This document shows positions 23,471 to 35,343 of a DNA stretch of 64,000 nucleotides, one piece after another. The stretch's first letter is position 1. Each line of letters begins with the position of its first letter. The notes under the pieces are model-generated. The model saw nothing but the letters and a program-made list of their open reading frames with translations. It did not search any database and was not told the DNA's origin. Made by a program: the position numbers and the translations under genes. The stretch comes from Rotaria sordida (taxonomy: Eukaryota; Rotifera; Eurotatoria; Philodinida; Philodinidae): assembly GCA_905250125.1 (NCBI GenBank), contig CAJNOL010000129.1:33095-97094 (forward strand), read 5' to 3'.

Positions 23471-24351
23471 GCAGAATTAACTCTTAAAAAATTCGAAATT
23501 TTCCCAGTCGTATTAGAAGCCCTGGGGCTTCTAATACATCTTTCACATCCATTCTTTCAAAGGGGGCTTCTAATATGGGGGAAGTTACATTCGATAGCCC
23601 AAAGATAAATTTTGAATTCCATACTCTAGCTCCATATGGAGTCGCACTAACAAGTTTTTGAGAAATTAATTAAGAAAGATGTTTTATTACATCCGACGCA
23701 TTGTTCCTTCAAGGGGGCTTTTATTATCAGTGGCGGGAGGTTTAGTTCCAATATTTAGGGTGTGAGTCTTTCCTTAACCGATGCACTCTACGGCATGCAT
23801 GGAATCAGTACTGGCAATCGGTCGACTTAGTACCAATCGGTCTATCGACTGAACTGATATATCAGCCAGTCCAATCCGGTCTGATGAGCTAATCAGACCG
23901 GTACCGTTAATCCAATTCTAATTTCATCCACAAATAATCTGATGAAAATTCGAATTTTAGTTTTGTCTATACAAAATAACCGAATTCCAGTTTCGATTAT
24001 AGCCTATATTTATATATTACACATAATATAGTTGTCTATTTGTTGGTCAAACGTTCTTCATTTATATGTTTAAAAAAACAAAAAAAACTAAACTGCATTA
24101 AATAAATGTCATGTTTATTATTTCGTATCATTTCATAAATCATTAATTCTAGTATTAGACATAAAAATAAATAATACAATACGAAAAGAAAAGAAAAGAA
24201 CAACCGCACACCGGAAATAAGAAATTTATAATTGGTACAAAAAAATGTTCCTTTAAAAAAATGAAATGATTGACTAATTGTAGATGTTCAAGAAAGGTCG
24301 AAATAATGTACGATTATCTCTTGTTTTACTCTGACGATCATTATATGAATA
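23471..24351. other. Gene-free interval with a perfect palindrome and repeat scraps
   Basis: Contains a perfect palindrome at 23510-23537 (arm GTATTAGAAGCCC). Related GGGGGCTTCTAATAT and GGGGGCTTTTATTAT words follow at about 23565 and 23715. A patch at about 23790-23910 is rich in CGGTCT/GGTCTGAT-like words and looks repeat-derived. No gene seen. Confidence 0.5.
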
Positions 24352-27300
24352 TCAATATTTAGATTGTATAACAGGACTGGAACGAGAACTATTAGCACCG
24401 GCTTCAGATGGACTGGGTTTGTTTATATTAACATAATTCGATGGTGATTCCGTAATTACGTTGTTATTAGGTTGTGTAGAATTCATATTCACATTTCCGT
24501 ATAGCGATGATTGTTGTAAAACTAGAAATAAGACATGGAAATTTTATTTCTAAATAACTAGATGATTATCTGAACTCTCCTATCAGCAACGCAAAGAAAA
24601 TAAAACGTTTTGATATCGTTGAAATTATAAGAAAATATTTTACAATTGACAATCATCATAACTTTGATATTTTGCCCATTTCTTTCTTTCATATTCAGTC
24701 GTGAACATCTAATAAAACTAACTTACTATCATTTAATCGATTAGTTTCTCTTAAATATTCTTCTACACAACGATTTACTAACATGTATTGATCCTATAAA
24801 AAAAAAAGAATATGTTTTATTGACAAATAAATCAAATAAAAACATACTTTAGTTTGTACCATTTTTCCTCTATCTTGTCTTAATTGATAAACAACACCCA
24901 TAACATCAAGTTGCATTGTTAATAAATCTTGTTGTGATCGATCAATTAAACGCATAATAATATCTACTGCTATATAAGTACCTGTTCGACCAACACCAGC
25001 ACTTAAAAGAATAAATAAAAATAAAAATTTTATTTTATTTTATTTATTGTTTTTTGACATAAATTTCAACCTGCAATGAATAACTGTAGGTGATAATGAA
25101 GTTTTTTTTGATTGTTCAACTGAAATTAATTGATTTTTTCCATGATTATTAATATATTGAATAAGGTCAAGTAATTTTCGTGGTTCAACAACACTGAAAT
25201 CTGGCCAACCAGTAAAATAATAATGAAATACATGATGTTCGTTATTATCCTTAAAATAGAAAAAAATTCAATTGAAAAAATTTAATAAAAATAAAATTTA
25301 CAGCTTTAATAAGTATACGACGAATTTCAAGATCAACGTTTTCTTGATATTCAACATCGATCACTTGAACAGATACTCTATTAAATGTTAATAATTTTCC
25401 TTTTTTATCAGGAAAATAACGATAACATTTCGACTAAAATATAATATGAAATATTGAAATATTTCTTTTTGTTAAAAGTAAGGATTATTACTAATGTTTG
25501 TGAATGATTATGAGGATTTCGTTCTTCTGTTCTTGTTAACATAACTATTTTCTTTACACCATATTGAATAATCATATCCCAAAAATCTTCACAAGTTGTT
25601 TCTAATGGACCTTGACAAGCTATATATTGTTTTTCACTAGACAATCCCTATTTTGATAATATAGATTTTTTTATCAAATATTTTCAATTTATTAAATTAC
25701 TTTTATTTCATTTGCATTTATATAATCATGAAAACGATGAAGACCATTCAATTGAACAGCTGTGCGTTCCCCTATAATAACATATCATCAAGAGAATTAA
25801 ATAATAATCTCAAAAAAAAATTCAATTTACATACAAGGTCCTCGAGCAGGAATGTTACTATATCGATTATAAATTGCATATTCGGAATCATCTTCTGACG
25901 GACGATATTGTGGAGAGGTACTATCCAATTCCTATATGTAATTATCAATTCTTAGATTAGTTTTGGGTACGGCAGAATAAATGGCAGTTCCACTGTTTTA
26001 ATCATGAGTTGTTCAATTTTCATTCTATCGAACTATTCTTTTCGTTTCAAAGATTTCCAGTTCGATTCTCTAAAAGCTGATATATTTTATTTAACAAATA
26101 TAATCTTTTTCATTTTCTAACAATCGATGGAAGTATTTAAAACAGCGATGAGAACTTTTTCGCATCGTCTTTCAACTGTCTAACCAAACGTTAAAACAAA
26201 ATTCAAGCTAGTTAGACTGTTGAAGGATGGTGCGAGAAAATTCACATCACTAACTTCAATATTTTCATCAATTGTTAGACAATGGATGAAATTATATTTG
26301 TCAAATGAAAGACCATTGTAAGGTTTTGACTGCAGAATGGGATATATGTAGGCTTCTAGAATAAGACTTCTCCTATCACATGGTGTATGTGTGCATGTAG
26401 TTCAAACCGCTCGAAAAGTGGGCGATTAACCATGTTTCTCTTGCTTAATATTTTTTGTATCACAGCGCATCCATATTTTTAACTCTTATAAATTTGTTAG
26501 ATTTTAGTCGAAATCGCTGCCTCCCTCTATTTCCCTAATCGAACATCTTGCAAGCAAGATCTTGTTCAAGATACAAGATATAGAAATGTTAACAGATCTT
26601 GAAAATTTAGGTACAAGATAATCACACTTTCTTATACCAAGATCTGCGATTAGATCTTGAGTACAGATGAATTGATAAGTTTAAGACGTCAAAATGTAAC
26701 ATTTTTTGCTCAAGACCTTGACTTAATGATAGTTACTAAATATTATTTTGTCATCGCTGTAAATTAGATTGTGGCGTATTCTTCAAGAAAAAATTATCTC
26801 CATCCATGGGTGCTCATCAGGACGAGGATGTTGAACCTTTTTGAATTAACCATCAGTCTCTAACTTGGTTCGCTGTACTTCTAATAGAAATTTGACTTCG
26901 GATTCAGATTTAGTGTGAAATTTTACATCGGAGTGACTGCTTTAGAAGTTCTTCGAGGCATCTCTAAATGAGTTCTAGTCATCGTTTTCAGAAGATGTGT
27001 ATTTAAGTCAAGATCTTACAAATCTGTACCTAAGATCTAATTACAGATCTTGGCACAAGATAATGTGATTATCTTGCACCTAAATTTCCAAGATCTATTA
27101 ACATTTCTGTACTTTGTACCTTAGCCAAGATCTTGCTTACAAAATGTTCGACTAGGGTTGTGAATGTGCTGAAGCTGTTGGCATCAGCCACAGCAACTAT
27201 ATTCGGTTTGTTTTCGAGTTTAGTTTTGTATTAAAGAGAGCGTCACAACAATAGCCATTCGTTAGATGACTCAATCAATAGAAAAATTAATGGTACCATC

Positions 27301-30300
27301 TGACGCAATTTATTGTGGCATATAAATATGGACTTTTTAACTTGCAATCGATATTTTCGAGATAGAAAAATATTAATTTAATACTGAAATTATAAAAAAA
27401 TTGATGAAAAAGGAAAAAATTGTTCGAATCGTCGATTTTTAATAAAAACCGACGACATAGGTACTATTAAGTTCTATTAAGTACTGCTGATATGTTGATA
27501 GATGGATCAGGATGCTCTTCGCCGAAAGTCACATCACCGAAATGCAGATCTGCGAAATTCGGCGGACTGCATTTCGACGATTTAACTATCGGCCATCTTT
27601 CGTTTCGGTCGTGTCACTGTCAGTGATATGGCTATCGGCGTTTTTTTTATGTCAATGATCGAATCCATCAGTTAATAACTAATTTAAGTGAGTGATACAA
27701 TAGATTACTAACTTGATCAAGTTAGTGACTAACTTGACTTAGTATCCAAGTCAAGTTTAGTCATTAGTTTAATTTCAGTGCTAACTATAAGCTAGTAAAT
27801 GATAGAAAAGAATTCGACGATCCTTCTTTTATATAATGTTCATTTCGGCGCGAGTTTCGATGATGAGCATTACAATCAATAGATGGTTCCACCTTCGAAG
27901 CATTCTGTAGTGGACGCGGTAAAGGTGGCGCCATCTATTGACATGTCAACAGTATGGAATAGGAGTTGATAATACATGCAACATTTGATAGAGGTAGTTT
28001 CCTTTACAAGCCTACATATGTCCCACTCTATAGTGAAAAATGACTATGAAACTTATAGTCGCCTTTTACCAGTTTGTAGAGAATTGAACGAAGAATCTTT
28101 GAAATGAAAAGAATATCTCGATAGAATGAAGACTGGAAACTAATGGTTAAAATAGTAAGACTGCCATTTATTCTGTCGCACCCGTTATATGATCTTTTCA
28201 CTGACTTGATATTCGGCGTATATTGCTTTTTTGTCTTCATCTGTCATGTTAACATATTTTGAAAGTGGTTTTGGTCTAAACAAGAATAAATGACATGGTT
28301 TCTAAGAATTTATTTATTCAAGAAAAATGAATGAAAGAAGATTCAAGAGCGATTTCCATCCTCAAGGATAGAGTACTGCAACCCGCGGATCGGGTACCCA
28401 TACCCGTACCTGGATACGGGTACCCATACCCGTACCTNNNNNNNNNNCGGGTACCCATACCCGTACCTGGATACGGGTACCCATACCCGTACCTGGATAC
28501 GGGTACGAAAAGTTGTACTCATGCAATACTCTAGATTCATGAATTCTAATCATAGACAAGAACTTACCTCTTCCGTGGAGGAACGTATATTGATGATAAT
28601 GATATTGATGAACTCCTATAATGATAAACAGATATATTTAAAAAACTTTTACATTTTTGTAGGAAAAGAATGATTTCATTTGTTTTTACCGCGAATCTTT
28701 TGAATACCTAAAATAGAATTCATTATGACAGTAAAACAATTTTCAATAATGTTAATACTTTCTGTCCGGTTTAATTTTCCTATCAAACATTTGTTTAAGT
28801 AGTTTTCGTTTCCATACAGCTAGACCAGCAACAACAGCAACAGCTAAAAGTGGAAATATGACAACCCATGCTTTTGATGATCCCGGATTATTAGGTGGCG
28901 TTGGTAAATCTTTATTTATATAAGATCAATCCGAATAGGAACCAAAAAACGTAAATATGACTCACTCTGTGTTTTAAATTGCTGAGAAAGCACATGAGTA
29001 CAACCAGCAATTGTACAACCACCCACAATCACTCTATTCATTTTCATTTTTCAAAAAGAAATTCGAAGAATAGAAAAAAAAATGAAATATACTTATAATT
29101 TGTCGAAGGTTTTAATGGACCATTACATGGAGTAGATTTTACAGACTCGTTTAAACATATTGTTTCATTACCAAGTAATACAGTGATATTGCCATTCTTG
29201 TTTATTACTATACTAGGAGAAAAATAAAACTACGTAACAACTTTGTTTCATAAAAATACACATATTTTCACATAAATAAAACGATTCTGTTGTCACTTAC
29301 GATTTTTTGCTGAAGAACTGATCAGAATTTCAGCAGCCAAATAATCGATTAATGCATTATTTAAAGCCTCAGCATATGTTCCATTCAATATTATTTCTGG
29401 CATATTATTATTTTGATCTACAAAGTAATAAATTATTTATATTTTCAAAGTGTATACAAAAAAAAACAAAAATGAAAAATGACTTTTTTACCTTGACGAA
29501 CATAAATTAAATATTTCTTTACAATACCATACTCATCAGAAAATAATGATAGATCTATATTAATGACATATTGATTACTTGTTGATGCCTCATGCATTTC
29601 TTGTAGAATTATTTTATTCTTCACATCATTATCAGTTGGTTTTTTAGGTGCTGTACATAATTGAGATTAAATTAAAACAAAAATATGAAATTACTTACCT
29701 TCTGGTGATGTCGTAACAACAATCGACTTAGATGGCACGTTATAATTTGAATTGAGTCGAACGTAAAGCTCATAACTAAAAAAGAATAAATACATCTTCC
29801 GAGACCTATAAAGAATAAAACATTACTTACGTTTGAAAGGGTTTAATATCATCTGTATAATTATAAGAAAAAATTGTATCGCTGACTGAAACAATTGCGT
29901 CATTCGCATTTTCTATAGCAATATTGTTTTTGAATAGATCAAAAGATTGAATATATGAAGTTTCGTCTATTTTCCATTTAATATATATCGATCGAGATGC
30001 GTTTCTGTATTCTTCAATTATTGGTGTTGGAGGACCTAAATAAACGATGCATTCATTTTTTTTTATTAAATTAATAAAATAATCACAAAGTGAAATGGTG
30101 ACCGGTGTTGAAATTGCGTTATTATAATGCATTTTCTGTGTTATAAAAGAACATTGATAGTCACATCCACGAGTTCCATTAAGTTGCAAAGTTGTGGAAC
30201 AACTATTATGTTGACTTATAACATCAGAACAAGACGGTGATCGATGACCAACTGCAATACAATTTATTCTAATATTATCATAATCACTTTGAGGAGTAAC

Positions 30301-31896
30301 AGGGAAACTAATACGACTTGTGTTAAAGAAGTTCTGTCCTCCATACAACACAGGTGTTAGACCTAGTTCAAACAGAATCAACATAATATAAAGTAGATTT
30401 ACAATGATCTTAATCACTTACTTGTGTTAAATAGAAGTGGATCCGATGTAGCATCACTGAAATTTGCTTTCATAGTCCAAGCTTGACATTCATATTCAAC
30501 TCCTTGAATTACTTGAGATATCCAAACGAAACTGCAGTTCGAACAGTTTGTAATTTTATTGGTTAGGTTCTGATTAGATTCGGGACAATTTTGATCTTTT
30601 GCATAACAATTAAAACGAAGTTCATCATAATATCCACGTGGAGGATTAAAACAAATCAATGCTGTTCCATCTTGTGTCACATTTCCATCCAAAGTTAAAT
30701 TTGTTATTTTATCAAGGTCTAATATGACAACGAAATATAAGAAAAATTAAAATTTTATCATTATCTGCCTGTTACCTATGCGATATGTTTCAGTTTTAGT
30801 ATCATTTGGAAACGTGTCATTTTCTTTATCAGATATTTTAATGGGTGATAAAATCAATGATGCTTCATAAACACAACCTGGTTGTAGATCGACACATGTA
30901 TGTGTACAATTAATTAGAGAAGATTCGCTTGATTGATTGGAACTATCGCATTTAAAGGTGAGTTTGTCTGGTTCAGCTATTTCCTCACAATTTGATACTA
31001 AAATAGATGCTGATGTTAGATTTTCATGAACTGTTATGTTGATATTTGCTGAAGTATTAAGAAGTAATGGTTTAAGTGTAACAATGAAAGTTTTATTAAT
31101 AATAGATTGATTATTTTTATGTATACCGAGAATGAATTCAAAGTCTCGACCAGCCTTATTTTCAATCCTGTGACATGTTATGTTAATTTCATTATTTGAA
31201 GAACATTCAAGAACAGAACAATTCGCTGGTGTATTCGTGTCTATTATTAAATCAGAGATGTTCATAGTAGAACAATCGTAAGTAACGAGTCCCGTAAACA
31301 TTGATGATGTACGATAAGTCACATTAATGGCATTTGATTCTTTAGAAGTAAATATCATAGCTAGAAAAGGAAGTAGCACACGAATTAAATGAATTTCTAA
31401 AAAACAAAAATCAAATATTTACTTGTAGTAGTAACTGGTATTGTTGAATCATTCTCGAAGATTGTAGCTTGGCTTACTATTATATTTCTATTAGGAGTTA
31501 TATAAACAGATGTGTCTGTTGTTGATGAATTCGTAGTTTGTTCTTTTAGAATTGCATTATCATTGAAATTATTACTCTTACTAATAATGTCATTTACATC
31601 TTCCATAACAATTGATGATTCAGTACTCATATCTATGATATTATTTTAAAGTTATACATATAAATATTAGTTCCTAACCTGAATTAGAAAGATTTATGGA
31701 ATTCATCATAGAAAAATGGACTTCGGGTATAACACTAGCTGAATCATTTGTAATATTTTTCATTTGACCATGAGTACTTATTATAGTTATCTGAAATTGT
31801 ACAAGAAAGATTATAATTCAAATAATTATTGTCTGTTTTTACCAGTAGAAATATTTGAATTTGACGATGACATAATCTTAGAATTGTTATATTCAT
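24352..31896 (-). CDS. Receptor-type protein tyrosine phosphatase, single catalytic domain
   Basis: Type I membrane phosphatase that dephosphorylates phosphotyrosine, of the one-domain, fibronectin-ectodomain class (PTPRB/PTPRJ-like). I join 23 exons from 31896 to 24352, giving 1212 residues (1195 if a 51-bp intron inside 30055-30005 is real). Residues 1-27 are a signal peptide split by an intron after residue 18. The ectodomain has many Asn-glycosylation sites and degenerate fibronectin III domains. A membrane-proximal LFSDEYG segment precedes the transmembrane helix AWVVIFPLLAVAVVAGLAVW and a KRK stop-transfer. The PTP domain shows NRYSNIPA, DYINAN, YIACQGPLETTCEDFW, KKIVMLT, the WPD loop (GWPDFS), the P-loop HCSAGVGRTG (split by an intron) and a closing Q-loop region. 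The Cys, Arg and WPD Asp are all present, so it should be active. The short tail holds two Tyr-x-Asn motifs. An exon at 28275-28206 and an 18-bp microexon at 28707-28690 are needed to keep frame. Confidence 0.88.
26089..26307. mobile_element. Hairpin MITE nested in the larger transposon
   Basis: Almost a complete inverted repeat: arms of about 100 bp share TCTAACAAT(C/T)GATG and TTTCAACTGTCTAAC / TTCAACAGTCTAAC with a short loop. It interrupts the left inverted end of the 25965-28183 element, because the right end runs through without these 200 bp. It therefore inserted later. Confidence 0.7.
26533..27158. mobile_element. AAGATCTTG-rich inverted-repeat element nested in the larger transposon
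   Basis: Left end CCCTAATCGAACATCTTGC; right end (reverse) CCCTAGTCGAACATTTTGT. Arms of about 150 bp share AAGCAAGATCTTG, GAAATGTTAA, AAATTTAGGT, CAAGATAATCACA and CCAAGATCTG blocks. The arms are rich in the palindromic word AGATCT. No coding capacity. Confidence 0.75.
28391..28505. repeat. 26-bp minisatellite with an assembly gap
   Basis: A unit containing CGGGTACCCATACCCGTACC is repeated at least four times with a 26-bp period. Ten N bases (28438-28447) interrupt it, so the true copy number is unknown. Each unit contains the palindrome GGGTACCC. It lies in the phosphatase intron between the 28568-28615 and 28206-28275 exons. Confidence 0.9.
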
Positions 31897-32814
31897 GATC
31901 AATTTTCTCTAATTGTACTGATTATTTTCACTAGTCTTCGTTTTTGTTGTCAAGACGACTATTGACTTACGTGTATTAGTTGAAGAAGAATTGTAATATT
32001 AGTTGACGAGTAATAGTTATTGGTAACTGAAAATGCATGAAACAGCCAACTTCAAGCACTATGTTATCAGGCAAGAGAATTTTTTTTTTCTTTTTCGTCT
32101 ACCTGTTTAAACGTGTCTTTCATCACGTGTAAAAAAGTAAAGGAGAGTTACCTTTAGTAGTAATAAAAAAAAAATGTAAAAGTTGGCAGCTACCATAGTT
32201 AATATCAGAATGACAAGAACATGTGGATGAAAAAGTGTATGTCGACATCGAATCATTCCTTAAGCAAACATCGAAATATCGACTGTAGTTATATTATGTA
32301 AGGTTTCTTTTTTTAGAAAAAGAAAAGTTTATCAGTTTGAATTTTTTTATCATGAATGTCATTTAAATTGTCAAGACTTTTCTCCTTTAAAAAAGGAAAT
32401 TTCAGCATTAATCTTTTATCGAACTTTTTGAATTGTATATTTATATATATATATATCGAAATATTTTATGCTAATATTAAAATCAACAGAGTAAATGCAC
32501 GAACTATCAATAAAAATATGTACGAACACAACGCAGGTCACCATCGATTTATTGATGATAGCATCAGTATTAAACGATACGTTTTAATGATATAAATGTC
32601 GTGCCATTATCAAAAAAACAAATTCGTAAAAACGATAGTCTCACTTTATTTGAATTTATAAATATTTTCAATAGATTAGAAACGTATTAAACATTAATTC
32701 TTGTGCTTCAGAGATGAAAATTTATGCTTGATAATGTTTTTTTTTTTGGTATAATTTGACTCTTTAGATCGTGTTGAAAAGACGCGTTGAACATTAATCA
32801 TAAAGAAACTTTAA

Positions 32815-33520
32815 GAGGTCTCCCTCTCTAAAATGAAGTTTGTTTTTTTGAACATCCAATCATGATGAAATTTTCAATGGTGGTGTATCTCGAGCTAGAC
32901 AGATTACAGTAAAAATTTCAGCTCGATGTATTGAGTCTACGAAGAGTTAGCAAAAGATTATGACTCAAAATTTAGGTTTCCGTGAGTCCCAAAATTTTCC
33001 ACCATTTCGAATGCTAGAAAGTTCGGACTGGTTTTAAAATGTAACCGATATGTGGCGCTACAACTTAACAGGGCCCGATTTCTCGATTCTCTTCTAGAAA
33101 ATTTCTTTGATGAAATATGAAAAAACCGATGGGGACAAGTCCAGAAAAGTTAGTTTATTATAAACATTAATGAGGAAATCGAAAAATTCGACTCTGTTAA
33201 GTTGTAGAACTAATTTTTGCCTGCATTTCGACGTCAAGCCCAGCTTTCTAGCGTTTAAAATGGCGGAGAAATCTAGGACGCACGGAAAAGTAAAAATCAA
33301 AAATCCTATTTTGAGAAAAAAACAAAACTTTTTAGAAAAAACCTTATTTTATCCTGAGAGATTCAGAAAAGCCTGTGCAATATCCTTAAATCTCATCATA
33401 AAATCAATAAATTATACTGCATTCGAAAGTAAACATTTAGCTCTATCTAACGAGCTAGAAATCACAAAATTGACATTTTTGGAGGAGGGGAGCCCACTTA
33501 AAAAGAAACTGGATTTTTTT
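32815..33520. mobile_element. Degenerate foldback element
   Basis: Inverted relatives face each other around about 33110: CCATTTCGAATGCTAGAAAG with CTACAACTTAACAG (33000-33070), against CCATTTTAAACGCTAGAAAG with CTACAACTTAACAGA read in reverse from 33262-33193. An outer pair (GGTCTCCCTCTCTAAAATG near 32818 and its degenerate reverse near 33500) is weaker. It includes a 125-codon open frame on the plus strand with no family features. Confidence 0.55.
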
Positions 33521-33743
33521 GTGATTCTCTTCCGTCTTAGTTTTTAATATATAAATATGTAAAACAACCATCATCAATTATTTATTCATATATACAATAT
33601 GCAAATGTAAAAATCTTTCTACTTATTAAAGTAGTATATAATATATTACATTCCTGGACAAAAGTAGTTGCCCACCCATGATGTGCTCTTGTTCTTTATG
33701 ATATTGAGCTGATATTTTCAGTGCATGCATACGATAATAAAGT

Positions 33744-33930
33744 TTAATTGCAAGCAGCAACCTGTTCCTTCGTTGGTTCGCATGTATTAGAGGTAGGATT
33801 TCCACAAAAACATTTTTCAGTGAAACTATGCAGACGACAAGTTTCTGTTTACCATTTTGCTATTCCACGAGCTACTACTGGTTGTTTTTTAGTGAATTCA
33901 TGTCATAGCGCTAACTTGACTTCATTCAAT
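33744..33930 (-). pseudogene. Cys-rich protein remnant with internal stops
   Basis: Minus-strand reading ends TETCRLHSFTEKCFCGNPTS, NTCEPTKEQVAACN and a natural TAA. Just upstream in the same frame is KKQPVVARGIAKW followed by a TAA, and another stop (TGA) lies before that. The Cys spacing suggests a secreted disulfide-bonded domain. I do not recognise the family. Two in-frame stops with conserved-looking flanks argue for a pseudogene rather than a gene. Confidence 0.45.
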
Positions 33931-34180
33931 ATAAAACAGAAAAGTTTTTACCTTTTCTAAGTTCAAATTCCACTAATGTAGAAATCATTACACATTTTAA
34001 ACTTCTATTCGAGTTTTCAACTATTAAAATTTATTAATCGAATACTCGGATGTGGATATGACGTCTCTCCTCTCAACCGACTTACCACAAATCCGCACCT
34101 CTAGTTGAAAACTTGTAACAATTCTTCGAGTCTTACATGTATGTCAAATTCAAAAAGTGTATAATAAACGTTGAATTGCT

Positions 34181-34808
34181 TTATGAGATGAGACTTATGT
34201 TGTTACGTAGAGAGCCTATGGAGACCAGAGCAAACCTGTAATGATTCATGCCCTCCTGTTGCTGTTTTCTCGAGTTATGGCTATATTATTGAGTTTCTGA
34301 CCAAGTACAGAGTATGTCATCGAAAATTCATAAGACCTCTCCAGTAACGAAATTTTATAGCAGTGACCGAGTTCCTTGAGTTCGGAACTCATGGAAAGAT
34401 ATGGATGTAAGTGTGGACGGATCTGACTTTTGGTTCTCTCTACACTTACAGCCACACACATATTGGAATGTTAACTAGTTGTTTAAATTTGTGAGTAAGC
34501 AAAGTGTGGTGATGTAAATTTCATTTGTAATGCTAAGATTGATCTATTACCTAAATTTCCATAAATTTTTGACTTCTTAGAGTTGCACTTTTGAGAGTTT
34601 CATCAATTCAGAACTGATGGTATTTGGACATATCTCAAATTTTAGATCGAACTGACGACATTGAATTTTTGATGACCTACTCTACTGTTGACGAGAAATT
34701 TAGTAAAAGGGTCATAACTCGAGAAGAAAGCAACAAGTAGATAAATCGTTATCCCTTCGACCTGGTCTCCATGAACGTTGCTTAATGACACAAATCTCGT
34801 CTCAAAAA
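34181..34808. mobile_element. Foldback MITE, about 630 bp
   Basis: Arms of about 95 bp are inverted copies. Left: GAGATGAGACTTATGTTGTTA, then TATGGAGACCAG and TTCTCGAGTTATGGC. Right in reverse: GAGACGAGATTTGTGTCATTA, then CATGGAGACCAGG and TTCTCGAGTTATGACC. No coding capacity. Confidence 0.7.
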
Positions 34809-35343
34809 ACTGCTTGGAAGAGATTATTTCGTTAGAAAAAACCTATAAATAGTATTTTTCATATGTCTGATTATTAAATATAAAATCGATTAAATACGAA
34901 TGAATAACTGCATTTCACCCAATGTTAAACGAAGACTTAAAATTAAAGTTTTTCTTCTTTTATAGTGAATATTTGCATTCGATCGGTTTAAGAAAAACTT
35001 CTATCATAGGTAATAAATTGTTGATTTCAAGGTTAAATGGATGATATTCAAGTGTAATATAACAATATTTATTTTAATTAATGTAATAATCAATTTTATA
35101 TATAAATTCAAATGTATTTTGTTGGTATTATTTGTAATAAAGTAATTTAATTTAATTTAGTTTATGTTCGTTTAAAAGTGGCATCTATCATCTAATGCTC
35201 TTATTGTATCAATAAATAAACAAATAATATTGCAATGGAGTATAAGTACAAGTAAATGATTTATTTTGCGCCATAAATATATATTGAATACATTTCTATA
35301 TGTTAAATGAATGTCTATATTCTAGAAAATATTAATTAAAAAA

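Larger units (their letters stand above)
25965..28183. mobile_element. 2.2-kb transposon with long inverted ends in a phosphatase intron
   Basis: Ends match in inverted orientation over more than 100 bp. Left begins GGGTACGGCAGAATAAATGG; right (reverse) begins GGGTGCGACAGAATAAATGG. Both continue with CATTCTATCGA, ATTCTTTTC and TTCAAAGATT blocks, then a GGGA(T/C)ATATGTAGGCTT block. It fills nearly all of the intron between exons 28206-28275 and 25835-25931. No transposase is visible. Two further hairpin elements (26089-26307, 26533-27158) have inserted into it. Confidence 0.75.
31897..35343. other. Intergenic region with two foldback elements and a gene remnant
   Basis: Contains the upstream region of the phosphatase gene, then foldback elements (32815-33520 and 34181-34808) and a Cys-rich remnant (33744-33930), each listed separately. 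Otherwise AT-rich, no intact gene. Confidence 0.5.

Noticed and set aside
28331..28559. Open frames with Pro/Tyr or Arg/Val repeats on both strands
   Set aside because: They are translations of the 26-bp minisatellite and contain the N gap.
33170..33547. 125-codon open frame, plus strand
   Set aside because: Runs through one arm of a foldback element; composition is not protein-like.
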